NCBI GenBank assembly: GCA_963920705.1
Contig: OY987233.1
Coordinates: 14,247,459 to 14,311,458 of the forward strand
Direction of reading: 5' to 3'
Source: Odiellus spinosus
Lineage: Eukaryota > Arthropoda > Arachnida > Opiliones > Phalangiidae
Length of the DNA: 64,000 bases
This document shows, piece after piece, positions 54,152-64,000 of the stretch. Every line of letters starts with the position of its first letter. Positions within the stretch are counted from its first letter, which is position 1. A program made the position numbers and the translations under genes. The notes under the pieces were generated by a model. It was not told where the DNA came from, did no database searches, and worked only from the letters and a program-made list of their open reading frames with translations.

Positions 54152-54538
54152 TAAGGGGAGGATACAAACTAAAAAAAAAAAAAAAAAATCATTTTTTTGT
54201 CGATTCCTTATCGTTTAAATGGGCCAAATCCACCAATAAAAAGTGTACAAAACAAATATTAAACTAGAAATAAATTTAAAACTTACCCGGAAAATAGGCT
54301 TAGCTGGATTCATGAATTTCTTCGCATTGGTTAAGTCATCAAACAATGAGCAAGGTGAGATCATTAAGGCGAGATTTCCACGAGACTTGCCTCTATCGCT
54401 ATGAATCTATATGAATCCAGCTAAGCCTATAAATTTAAATTTATATCTAGTTTAATAATTTATTTTTTTTACTGGTGGATTAGGTCTATTTAAACGATCA
54501 AGAATCGATTTAAAATTAGATTGCATTCTCCGTTTAAT
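54152..54538. mobile_element. Family-A inverted-repeat element
   Basis: Left end decayed (TAAGGGGAGGATACAAACTA then A17), then GTCGATTCCTTATCGTTTAA, CCACCAATAAAAAGTGTACA, TTACCCGGAAAATAGGCTTA. The right arm is partly deleted and ends AGATTGCATTCTCCGTTTAA. The centre is shorter than in the 13.1-kb copy. Confidence 0.8.
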
Positions 54539-54557
54539 AGATTTTTAGTTTTTTCTC

Positions 54558-54717
54558 CGTGAAAATGGTGATTATAAAATTATTTTTACTGTTGCTGTAA
54601 TTTTTTCTATTCTCAATATCTATGTATATATTTTGAATCATTTTATAACGATCTTTCCGAAAATGCTACTCAATTTCCATATGGAGTTGATAATAAATCC
54701 ATTACAGCTTCACTTTA
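54558..54717 (-). mobile_element. Family-B element, terminal fragment
   Basis: GAAAATGGTGATTATAAAAT, TATTTTGAATCATTTTATAA, CTCAATTTCCATATGGAGTT and CATTACAGCTTCACTTTAA match the last ~160 bp of family B. Confidence 0.75.
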
Positions 54718-55287
54718 ATTTGTATTTAGCAAAAAAGGGTTAAGGAAAGAAAAATACGAAAACAAAGTAAATTACACTTTGTTTATTGGATTGTTCACTT
54801 GTAACTATCTAAGTCTTTAAGTTCCCAGAAGAGACCTCGTTCTCTTCAGGGAACTATCTGCAAAGACAATCTACTAAATGCTTTTCTAAGTATTCTTAGA
54901 ACGAGGAAAAAAAAAAAAAAAAAACTCTTCTTATTCCCCATAGAATACATCATCATATAAAAGTATTATTGCTTTCTAAATTATCTTTCTTTATTTCGGA
55001 AATTCTGATCTATTATTTAATACCTTATAGATATAAAAAATACGATATTGAGTAGACCAAAATATACAATGTTGATAAGACTTTAAATTTGATAGTTAAA
55101 TGTAAATAAAATTTGTCTTATCTTTAAAAAAAACGAGTTGTTTGGAAACCTGTTATTAATTTTAGATATCATTCTTATTTTGGATGTAACCGTGGATGAA
55201 TCTTAAGTTATTTTAAATACAGTAACGTTATTTCGCGATTAATTACAACGGAAGCAAGTTCATGCAAGCGCGATTAAATTAAATAGT
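54718..55287. other. Spacer with poly-A
   Basis: A tract of about 18 A lies near 54907-54924. No gene seen. Confidence 0.35.
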
Positions 55288-56050
55288 TAAAGTTTGGCTG
55301 TGATCACGGATTTTTCATGAACTCCAAATGGAAATTGAGTAACTAGTAAAATAGTCGAAGTGAGGCAGTGATCACGGATATATCCTGAACTCCAAATGGA
55401 AATTGATTAACATGTTCGGTAAGATCGTTAAGAAATCATAAATCACACTATTTGCCATGTCCGTACATGCATACATCTCGGTAACCTTTCCCAGAATGTT
55501 CTACAAGGTTCCAGATAAGTCTGGAGAGATCTAGAAAATTCTGGAAAGTGCTTGAAAGGTCTAGAAAGCTCTGAAAAATTCTTGAAAATTCTGGACAAGT
55601 CTAGTCTGGGTTTTTGCTAGTTTAACAGACAAGAATTATCTCGGCAGTAAAAGTTAATGTTTTATAATCGCCATTTTTGAAATTTTTAAAAGTAAAATTC
55701 CCCGCAATTCTACGTCATCACCATGATCGCGTGATTTCGCTATTGTAGAGCCTACAGTTGATTCTCGCGCGTTCTTGCACCAGTGATAAGGTATTTTTCG
55801 TAAAAGTACTTAATCCAGAAAGTCATCTACTTTTCGTACGAAAATTATCGTTAATAACTTTCCAGAAATAAACTACGTCATATCGTAAGAAAATTGACCT
55901 ATAAATTTTTGACAATTTAATTTTGAAGTTTCTAAAGAACACGTCAATCCATAGGTATAAAGTTTTGAATATAGCCTTTTTATAGTATGCTAAAACACAA
56001 AATATAATCCATAGGAATTCGAAAAAGAATGGTGACAGCTGCTCACTTTA
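55288..56050 (+). mobile_element. Family-B element with duplicated left end and inserted family-J segment
   Basis: A partial left end (TTAAAGTTTGGCTGTGATCA ... GGAAATTGAGTAAC, 55288-55345) is followed by a second (GAAGTGAGGCAGTGATCACG, 55356 on). A family-J segment at 55458-55625 (ATGTCCGTACATGCATACAT; repeated TCTAGAAA/TCTGGAAAG; ending GGGTTTTTGC) interrupts the element. The remaining family-B body then runs to ATGGTGACAGCTGCTCACTT at about 56045. It is the most complete long copy of the interior. Confidence 0.8.
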
Positions 56051-56984
56051 AATATTTATTGGTATATAAGAAAATAAATAACATAAATATTTTTATCTTA
56101 GAAGCTGTTAGGCCTAGGATTTCAGCGAGATTGTAGCTTGTTAAACTTGTTGGGAGTTACGGAATCGTCATTCTAGTAATAGGCAGGTGACGTAGGTAGT
56201 GACGTCAAAGAAACAAGTGGATGATGGATCAAACTATTTTATATATTTATTATTGTGTAAATTATTTTAGTACATTTCTAGTGATTAAGGCCTTTTCAAG
56301 ATGAATTGACTGAGACTAAATACAGATTTAATATTATATATTCATCCGCGTTAACTTTTAATTTCAATGCCAAGTCAATTTGAACAAAAATATAAAGCTC
56401 AAATTGTAATCTTGGTATGATTTTTAAATTAACTCGAACTAAAACTGATTAAATTTTGATTGCGGTTTCTGTAATATAAAATATACACGATATTGAAAGG
56501 TTTAAGGAATGTTCCCCCCGTTGGAGAGAAGTTGGGGGGGGGGGAGGTGGTTAGAACTTTCGTCTCGATACCACCAACTAAACATTAAAATTTAATAGCC
56601 AAGGCTTAGATAAAGTTCCATTTTTAATGGTGATACACTATAAAATAATATATAAAATTTTCTTGTCTCTCTAAGGAATTCCAATATAGTATGACTTCGT
56701 GTCCTATAAATAATCTCACGCGTCTTAGCCTTTATTAACACTGACTCGTGATTGGTTCTAGTTTTATTTCACAGCGTTGTGTTAAATGCAGTCTTAAAAA
56801 GTGCCCAACTCTCGTTGGAAAACTTGAGTTTTTGATTCGATCTTCGGTACCTTCTAAGGATGTTACTTAAACTATAATATCCTAGTATCGGTAGCTATAA
56901 CTGAAACCGAGTAAGCCGAGGAAACTGGAGATTATCTAAGCCTTGGTCGATGTTCGATGCCGTGTCTTTATTGCGATTTTTAAC
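56051..56984. other. Spacer
   Basis: It contains GCCAAGGCTTAG (56598-56609), CTAAGCCTTGGT (56936-56947), TGACGTCA near 56201 and a G-run near 56534-56545. No ORF. Confidence 0.35.
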
Positions 56985-57600
56985 TGCTATTAAATACAGT
57001 CGTAAATAAGTTGTCTGCTACAAAATTGATAGTATATTTTAAATTTGGTTGCAGTCTTGAAAGGATCTAATATATATTGAAGTTTTCGTTTATTTATTCA
57101 ATCAAATTACGGTAAATTTTAACAGTATTTTGACTGTAAATTTTTAATTTTTGCCTATATTATCTAGTCTACTATAAAATTGATACTATATTTATATTGC
57201 AGTCTTGAAAGGGATCTAATATATTGATTTTAATTAGCGTTTATTCCATGAAATTATCGTTAATTTTACAGTATTTTCACAGTGAAGATTGTATTTGTTG
57301 TAAATACGTCGTCTGCTACAAATTTGATAGTATATTTAAACTGTCACCATCTTGAATATGTTCTAAGTTACTAAGAAGTTATTTTTACAGTAATTTGTCT
57401 GTAAAAGTAATTCCTTAATTAGTCCAAGATCGAAGAATGATAGAACATTGAATTCATGATTCTCTGCAGATTTTAAAATTACTGTTCATTTTACAAACAA
57501 TTTACTGCATAATTATAACAGTAATTTGATTATAAAATATGGTAATTTTTTAAAGTGTACATTTGTGATTTGAATATTGATTTCAATAATTTGTGGGGTC
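56985..57600. repeat. Three to four diverged tandem copies of a ~155-bp unit
   Basis: TCTGCTACAAAATTGATAGT, TCTACTATAAAATTGATACT and TCTGCTACAAATTTGATAGT recur at about 57016, 57165 and 57310. They are followed by AGTCTTGAAAGGATCTAATA, AGTCTTGAAAGGGATCTAAT and CCATCTTGAATATGTTCTAA. ACAGTA(A/T)TTTG(A/T)CTGTAAA also recurs. Old duplication, non-coding. Confidence 0.7.
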
Positions 57601-57639
57601 AATTTGAATCATTTTGATGTTATACAATGCTCTTAATTG

Positions 57640-57797
57640 TTTCACTGATGCAACCAAGTATTGATTTAATTTTTATAATTCAATTAAGATTTAATATTAA
57701 TAATGTTTTTTTTTTTTTCTTTTTCTAGGTAAGTAAATTCTATTTTACACTTCTATGCATGGTTCAAATGATTGACTGAGAAATATTATTGGTGAGT
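57640..57797 (+). other. Candidate recursive-splice site with a 63-bp potential exon
   Basis: A long pyrimidine tract (57706-57726) ends in CTAG at 57725-57728 and is directly followed by GTAAGT (57729-57734). This joins a strong acceptor to a strong donor. A branch-site-like CACTGAT lies about 80 nt upstream. A second donor GTGAGT follows at 57792, defining a possible 63-bp exon (57729-57791) that has a stop in every plus frame. This is the architecture of recursive-splice (ratchet) points and RS-exons. No transcript evidence. Confidence 0.35.
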
Positions 57798-57884
57798 TTT
57801 TATAAAGTTTAATTTTATTTTAAACAATTTATCTGAATCGATAACATGCTCTAAAGTAAAAGGGTTATTTGTTAAGGGTGTAAA

Positions 57885-57990
57885 ATTTAATATGCAAATT
57901 ATTTATGTCTGTTTTTAAAATAATTTAATATGCTAATTAGTTTGGGCTATTTTTAAATAATTTAATATGCAAATATTTGGGGCTGTTTTG
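57885..57990. repeat. Three tandem ~38-bp units with ATGCAAAT octamers
   Basis: AATTTAATATGCAAATTA, AATTTAATATGCTAATTA and AATTTAATATGCAAATAT are each followed by a (G)GGCT-TTTTAAAATAA-type tail. ATGCAAAT (POU/Oct octamer core) lies at 57892-57899 and 57967-57974, with the variant ATGCTAAT at 57930-57937. Confidence 0.65.
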
Positions 57991-58875
57991 ATGTTTTACC
58001 GTAATATGGTAATTAGGGCTATTCAAGATAATTATAATTTGAATCTATAGTCATTTAATAATTAGGTACTGCTAATAATTGCAGAATCTACTAATAACTT
58101 TAATTACGTTAAATTTAATCTTAATTTAAATTAAGTGTTATAATACCATTTAAATTCGCACTCAAACCAATTTTCTCTACAATTTCAGTCCCTTTTATTA
58201 TTGCCTCTGATTTTAAATATTCGATGTAAAATATATACATATTCTTTTAAATAATTTAGACAATTTTATTGGCTATATAAACTATTCAAATTTAATTTGA
58301 AATCTTTGCAACTTTAGCAATAATATCTATAGTCCTAAACTTTTCATATGCAAGCGATAAATTTTAACAATCATTTAAATCCAATGTAGCGAATGATGCA
58401 ACTATGCAATATTTCGTTTTCCGAATATCTAAGTATATATAGGTTATGTAACTTCCATTTTATCGGAACAGTAGCTAAGCCTATAGCCATATAAATTTTA
58501 ACAAATGGTCTGTATACGCTTTTCACTCCGAATACGCCGTATTGGGCTTGCATGATCAGCTCAAAAGTTTTATTTCGAATTTATATAAAATTCAAATCCT
58601 TGTATACGTAATATATTTGAAATAGTTCTTGAGCAATGGGAAAAGATCCAGTTTAAGTTGTCAGTGGCTATAAAGCTAGGTATCTTTATATCTCTTTGTT
58701 TTATTTTATAAAAGATAATAGGGAGACTAACTTTGCGCGCGCTGAAAAGCAAAACTAATTAAATACAGCGCGTGCCGTTTTTAAAACCCAAAAAAAAAAA
58801 AAAAAAAAAAATCACGAGACATTATATAAACTAATCAGTTAGAGTTCAATACGTACGAATGTAGGCTCCCTTTTT
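57991..58875. other. AT-rich spacer
   Basis: No gene seen. An A-run of about 21 lies near 58791-58811. Two 60-codon minus frames (58371-58553, 58570-58752) are unsupported. Confidence 0.35.
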
Positions 58876-59085
58876 AAAGGGAAACTTAAAGATTTTTAAA
58901 TTTATTTTCGGAATCACCATGCCAAAGGTATTTGAGAATTTTCAAAACAATTTTTAGACACGTTTTTCGTGTTTAAATTAGATTCTAAAGTTGGGTAAAA
59001 TTTGAATTTTAATAAATATAAATTCGGGCCAATCATATTATTTCAGCCTTCAACAATGCTTGTAATGTCCTAACATTAAGAGAAT
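58876..59085. mobile_element. Family-D element, truncated
   Basis: TTTAAAGGGAAACTTAAAGA, then ATTTATTTTCGGAATCACCA, CACGTTTTTCGTGTTTAAAT and CGGGCCAATCATATTATTTC parallel the left arm of the element at 19617-20032. The right arm is absent. Confidence 0.6.
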
Positions 59086-59118
59086 AGGCTGGCGCAGCTC
59101 GCGCAAAGGTATTTTAGC

Positions 59119-59629
59119 TTTAAAGTGAGGCTGTCACCGTTTTCTTTTCGAATTTATTAAATTTTTAGTGTTTGATCATACTATTAAAATTAAAACCCCA
59201 TTTTCATAATTTTATACCTATAGGTTGAGACGTTAGAAACTTAAAAATTAAAATGTCAAAAATATAGGCATATAGATTCATTTCGTTTCCATTATATGAC
59301 GTAGTTTATTTCTGTAACGTTATTGACGATAATTTTCATACGAAAGATAAGCTTGATCTGAATTAAGTACTTTTACGAAGAAGTCCGCGCGAAAGTGATC
59401 TTATCACGTGGCTCCAGAACGCGTGAGATTCAATAATAGCGAAATCACGCGACCATAATGATGACGTAGTATTTTAAAAATTTTGAAAATGGCGATTATA
59501 AAATATCTATTTTGACTGTCGCGGTAATTTTGTTCCATATTCTGTATCGTTTTTTAACGATCATTCCGAAAATTCTACTCTTATTTCCATTTGAAGTTCA
59601 CGAAAACTCCGTGACAGCCTCACTTTAAA
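59119..59629 (-). mobile_element. Family-B element, full length with both terminal inverted repeats
   Basis: 511 bp. It starts TTTAAAGTGAGGCTGTCACC and ends GTGACAGCCTCACTTTAAAA, a perfect 19-bp inverted pair. Removing the outer TTAA leaves AGTGAGGCTGTCAC ends, compatible with TTAA target duplication. The interior, in minus orientation, has all conserved blocks, including ACGTAGT, GCGATTATAAAAT, ATCGTTTTTTAACGAT. No ORF: non-autonomous. This is the reference for the family; at least 12 partial copies are in the window. Confidence 0.88.
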
Positions 59630-60207
59630 ACAATGAATTGTTTCAAAAGGATACCGTCAACTGTCGACGGTCTATATAAGAAAATATATATCGATATAAT
59701 TTAACCTGACGTCGACAACATTCTAAATAAATCGGTCAGAAAGTTTTAAAGGGTTCGTTTTGTCCCAGGCTGTTATATTCGAGAACAATAGGCGCTTTGG
59801 CGCAGTCTCTAGCCACTTGAGAAATACAGAATGGTCGCCTAAAACTAAATTCCACGCTAAAAGCCTCAGGTATTGAAAATTCTCAATAGTAAAAGATAAA
59901 ATTCTATAACACTATTTTATATATTTTATACCTTTAGAATTTGATATTATTAGTTTGGCCAAGATACAATTTAACAATGTTATACAAATATAACTCTTTA
60001 TTTTAGTTAGATTTCATTTCCGGTTGTAATTTAAAACTAAATTTTTGAATTTAGAAGTTAAGTAAATTATTTTAGTTTCAGATATTAATCAAATTTCGAC
60101 CTAAAATATGGAGATTTCTATTTTAAAAGTTGAATGAAGTAAAATTAAATATTATAGGTTCATAATAATAAATGGTCAGAGAGTGTTTAAACTGTCCATA
60201 GATCCTT
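59630..60207. other. Spacer
   Basis: No gene seen. GTCAACTGTCGACGG (about 59647-59661) contains a small palindrome. Confidence 0.35.
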
Positions 60208-60295
60208 GCTAAGCCTACTTTTCTGATAATTTATTTATAGCTTAATATTTCAAATTGTTTGAAATTTCTTAATTTTAGAAGTGGATAAGTCCTAT
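60208..60295. mobile_element. Family-A right-arm fragment
   Basis: TGCTAAGCCTACTTTTCTGA, ATTTATAGCTTAATATTTCA and AGTGGATAAGTCCTATTT match the right arm of family A. It directly abuts the next complete copy. Confidence 0.55.
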
Positions 60296-60690
60296 TTAAA
60301 GGGAGAATGCAACCTAACAAGCGATTTTTATCGATTTCTTATCGTTTAATCCACCAATAAAAAAAGGTTACAAAACAAATATAACTAGAAATAAATTTAA
60401 AACTTACCCGGAAAATAGGCTTAGCCGAATTCATGGAGATCCTGAACTGCCTCCGTGCAAGGTCTAGCGACGAATGAGCAAAGGTCCGTCGTTCACGCCA
60501 GATCTCCACGAGACTTACAATCGTGTTCGATTGGTCGCTAGACCTTATACGCGAGGAAATCAGGATCTCCATGAATCCCGCTAAGCCTATTTACCGGGTA
60601 AGTTTTCAATTTATTTCTAGTTTAATATTTGTTCGGAAATTATTTCATTAGTGGATTAGGCCTATTTAAACGATAAGAAATCCTTTAAAA
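60296..60690. mobile_element. Family-A inverted-repeat element
   Basis: It starts TTAAAGGGAGAATGCAACCT and has both arms, with the central pair GGTCTAGCGACGAATGAGCA and GATTGGTCGCTAGACCTTAT. The right arm ends at GATAAGAAATCC (about 60690) without the terminal CATTCTCCCTTTAA, so the right ~25 bp are lost. The 77-codon minus frame inside is a by-product of the arm. Confidence 0.82.
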
Positions 60691-61530
60691 AAATTTTGTA
60701 TTACCATGTTTGGATTTATTTTGACCATGCCGTTTTGTTTTCACATCCCTGCTCTTGTTACCTCTTTAGTGGGCCCGATGGCAAAATAAAGGAACATGAG
60801 GCGTAAAGAAAAACTATAGCCTGCAAGAAACCCCATTATTCACTCGAAGACCGAAAGCCTAAATCTGTTTTCTTTAACGCGCGAATATAATGCCATAAAG
60901 CCCCGCCAGAAGTCGCATCTCCTTAACACATTCACACCCCCTTTATATAACCTTCTATTTAGTTCCAAGTTAAGTTTGCAACAAATACAAAGCTTATATA
61001 TCTATGTTAAAACAATTCGTACAAATATAATTAAATTTAACGTGTCACGTGATGCAATTACGAAAATAATTTTATTAAATCTCGTGATACCTCGACGCTC
61101 GAGATTTTTATTTTTATTCGGAGTCAATTTAAGTTTACAACACCTACGAAGGTATCCTCACCCTTTTTTCTCTATTATAGCTCTGAATCGGATACTAATT
61201 AGGATATCCATTGATAACTAGGCCTTTTTCAGATATTTTAATCTCGAATAAATTGTTTATTAATATAAAACCACATTTATATAAACAGACGCGTATCAAA
61301 TGGATATGAAATTATCCGGAGATAATATTTAAAGCTTGATTAATAAACAAATTACTCGTTTATTCGAACGGATAACGCAAAGATAAAAATACGACGTTTC
61401 TCGAAATCCGTGTAGAATGAAATATAATAATTATATTTTAATTTAAATTGAAAGTAACAGCGACTAAATTACTACATTCTACCTTCGAGATCTCAATTTG
61501 GGTTAAAATCCGCGAAGAAATTCAAGTTCA
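60691..61530. other. Spacer
   Basis: No gene supported; the 81-codon frame at 60976-61221 has no recognisable product. Confidence 0.35.
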
Positions 61531-61630
61531 AACCTTAAAAAATAAAGTTAGCTGGAATCATGGCGATCCTGAACTCCCCGTATAAGGAGTATCGACCAAT
61601 GAAGCTGTTAGGTTGCATTCTCCCTTTAAA
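61531..61630. mobile_element. Family-A element with large internal deletion
   Basis: AGTTAGCTGGAATCATGGCG, GATCCTGAACTCCCCGTATA, AAGGAGTATCGACCAATGAA are joined directly to GTTAGGTTGCATTCTCCCTT. The left end and most of the right arm are gone. Confidence 0.65.
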
Positions 61631-62271
61631 CAAGGCATTGAAACAATTGGAATGAATGTTTCTACCCACTGACAATTGAAACTGTTTCTTGTTTTTCGAT
61701 CCAAACGAAAAAAAATATTATATTTGACCGTTCATAAATAACAACCATCTTATTTATAAAGAAGCTTCTTTTTATTGTCCGAAAAATATAGCTTGGCTTC
61801 TCTTGATCCATTTCATTCTTAATACGTATTAATAACAAAGGCTTAACGTATATTATTTCTGAAGTAAAAACTTGACCATTCTATGGTTGTAACTAAAACA
61901 TAACTGGTCATCTTTGTATCTTCAGTACACCCTTGGGGGTCATGAACTATGGATCATTTTATTTTGGGGCGTGCTGCCCCCTGTGGTGTTTGAATACAAC
62001 TATTCATTGCGTTATTTAGTGGGTGAATATATATAGAACAATACCATGTGACGTCGCAAGGATAGTATAAAGGAAATATAAAGTTTTTGGGATTATTTTG
62101 TTGCAGTTTAGTGTCCCTTTAGGAATTTTGTTTAAAATTAGTTTTATCATACTATTAAAACGCCATATTCAAAATTTTATACCTTTGCCGGTTTACCGCG
62201 TTCTTAAGAATTTATTTTTGATAAAACTTAAATTTAATTATTAAATTCAATTATATGTTAAATACAAAATG
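61631..62271. other. Spacer with a short family-B fragment
   Basis: At about 62140-62210 TTTTATCATACTATTAAAAC and GCCATATTCAAAATTTTATA match the inner left part of family B in minus orientation. No gene seen. Confidence 0.45.
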
Positions 62272-62635
62272 TTTAAAGTGATACTGTCACCATTTTCGAA
62301 TGTATGTTGATTACATTTTTAGTTTATTATATTCAAAATTTTATACGTCTAATACTTAATGTGTAAGAAAGAAACATATTTCATTTCTGGAACGTAATTA
62401 ACAGACAATTTCCATACGAAAGGTATGACTTTGGATTAAGTACTTTTACGAAAAAGACCGCGCGAAAACGACCTTGTCATGGTTGCCAGAGCGCGCGAGA
62501 ATCAACTGTAGGCTCTACAATAGCGAAATCACGCGACCATATTGATGACGTAGTATTTATATTTTAAAATTTCGAAAATGTTAATTATAAAATATTTATT
62601 TTTACTGTAGCGGTAATTTTTTCTATAGCATAGTG
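62272..62635 (-). mobile_element. Family-B element, one end missing
   Basis: TTTAAAGTGATACTGTCACC, TATTCAAAATTTTATACGTC, TTTCTGGAACGTAATTAACA, GGATTAAGTACTTTTACGAA, AAGACCGCGCGAAAACGACC, GAGAATCAACTGTAGGCTCT and TTGATGACGTAGTATTTATA. It stops near TTTTTTCTATAGC, before the far terminal repeat. Confidence 0.8.
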
Positions 62636-64000
62636 TTTTGAGTTCCTTGAGTCCCACCATATGGTGAAGTTTATTTACTAGACATGATGTTTAAGCCGGA
62701 TCTAGTTTTGATTCAAGGGTTTTATATTTTTTTTAGCAACACTTCGTTCTTAAGTTGATAAATACCGGCCGCGGAGAATTGGATTTGTCACAAGTAAATC
62801 TTGAGTTACGGTTTCAACAAAGTTTTAATTCTGAGTAATATTAGAAGGGTATTAGTTTTAAAGTTTGCAACACGTGGAAAACTTGAACTTGCTTTTAATA
62901 TCCATTATTATTGGATTAGAAATAAAAAGTATTTTGCTTTCAATGGCATTGAAATTTTAAAATGAATTTGACACGTTTTTTCGAATTTCTATAAATCTAT
63001 ACTTAATTTCATTGAAACTTTAGAGTAGGAAAAGGGACATAAAAGGGTCGAATTGTCTTTGATAGTACTCTTATTTTAAGTTGAATTTTCATTTCATAAT
63101 CTATACAATTTCTCATTGTAACCTTATATAATAGGAGAAGAGAAATAGAAAGGTCTTGTAACCTTTGACAACACTATCGTCTTTAAGTTGATAAAAAGTT
63201 GGGAATATATCACGCGCGTGAATTCACGAGAATGATGATCTTGGTGTATAGTAGAGTTCGATTCAGTTTGAGTTAACAATACATGCGAAGTAAGGATTCA
63301 TTTTATTTGTAGTTATTTTCTTATTAAAGATAGGAGTATAGAATCGGGCTTGGTGTAAACTCAACCTGATTTTAAATATAAGATTCAAGCACGCGTTCCA
63401 TCACGAGCTTCGATCGAAATCAGTTTATGTTTAGCGCGCGATCGAAATGAAGGTTTGCTATGAATTCAAAGGTATGTTTTTATTAGAAATAGAAGGGAGG
63501 GCTAGCTTTGTACGCGCTGTGAACTCTGATTGATTATACTTGAATATGGTATAATATGTATAAGTTCTTCGTACCATAATCCACTTGAATCGACCACCTA
63601 AGCGATTTCAATGTTATTTCGCGCCAAATTTTCCCGCTCTTTCTCGCTCGCGCGCGCCAAGTTGTTAGAAACAGATGGCGCCTATTGTTGTTTCTCTCTC
63701 TCGGAAAGGATGGGAGAGGAAAATGTTTCCAAAAATATTATCTAACATTTTTTTTTTTTTTCATGGAAAAAGGGGTTCTTCTTATATAAGACTCTATTTC
63801 CTATGTTATACACCGAATAATGGTCTATACTTATCTTTAGAGAAAATCGTCGCCCCCCTACCAAGTTTCTGATTGGATAAGAAATAGGCAGAATTCTCCC
63901 ACAGTTTATATGATATTTGTTATTTTACAATCTTAGAAAGAACGGAATTTTGATAGGAAACTCGATTTTTAGATTAAAATGTTTTAAAATTACTTCGCGA
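62636..64000. other. Non-coding end of the window
   Basis: No gene supported. GTACGCGCTGTGAACTCTGA (63509-63528) and TTGGTGTAAACTCAACCTGA (about 63351) are copies of a dispersed motif also seen at 15.4-15.6 and 38.07 kb. CpG-rich TCTCGCTCGCGCGCGCCAAG lies at 63641-63660. The 65-codon frame at 63675-63872 lacks recognisable features. Confidence 0.35.

Overview
This window looks like AT-rich, repeat-dense non-coding DNA from a eukaryote, most likely an invertebrate animal. I cannot name the phylum. The evidence is the lack of densely packed ORFs, long homopolymer runs and microsatellites, many minisatellite arrays, several families of short inverted-repeat elements, and one complete Ty3/gypsy LTR retrotransposon. 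The integrase of that element (catalytic glutamate in an N-Q-T-E-R-V-N-R context) resembles elements I associate with arthropods and other invertebrates. This is a judgement by eye, not a search result.

The only convincing protein-coding genes are gag and pol of that retrotransposon, which lies on the minus strand at 26804-35110. It has two nearly identical LTRs, a primer-binding site, a polypurine tract, a 618-codon gag with two zinc knuckles and a 1203-codon pol (protease, reverse transcriptase, RNase H, integrase). Pol has no ATG near its start and lies in the -1 frame of gag. The 85-bp overlap contains a canonical GGGAAAC slippery heptamer, so Gag-Pol is probably made by -1 ribosomal frameshifting. 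The element sits inside a minisatellite array whose repeat type differs on the two sides.

The rest is a mosaic. (i) Non-autonomous inverted-repeat elements end in TTTAAAGGGA...TCCCTTTAAA or TTTAAAGTGAGGCTGTCAC...; I call these families A to J here. Several are compatible with TTAA target duplication. No transposase was found. (ii) Minisatellites with 19-41-bp units lie at about 2.6, 6.3, 10.4, 23.8, 26.2, 35.1, 36.5, 38.4, 40.1, 42.2, 46.5, 48.8 and 50.1 kb. (iii) Longer-period tandem repeats (about 150-180 bp) lie at 1.3, 47.3 and 57.0 kb. Two minisatellites 3.6 kb apart (46.5 and 50.1 kb) are the same 23-bp unit in opposite orientation, each abutting an end of a family-B element.

No host exon is certain. 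Signals worth testing are a recursive-splice-like site (polypyrimidine-AG directly followed by GTAAGT) at 57728/57729 with a second donor 63 bp downstream, a promoter-like cluster (GGCGGGAA, TGACGTCA, TATAAAA) at 22259-22320, and a CpG-rich tract at 16.9-18.7 kb. A plausible reading is that much of the window is intron or intergenic space of a large gene. This is inference.
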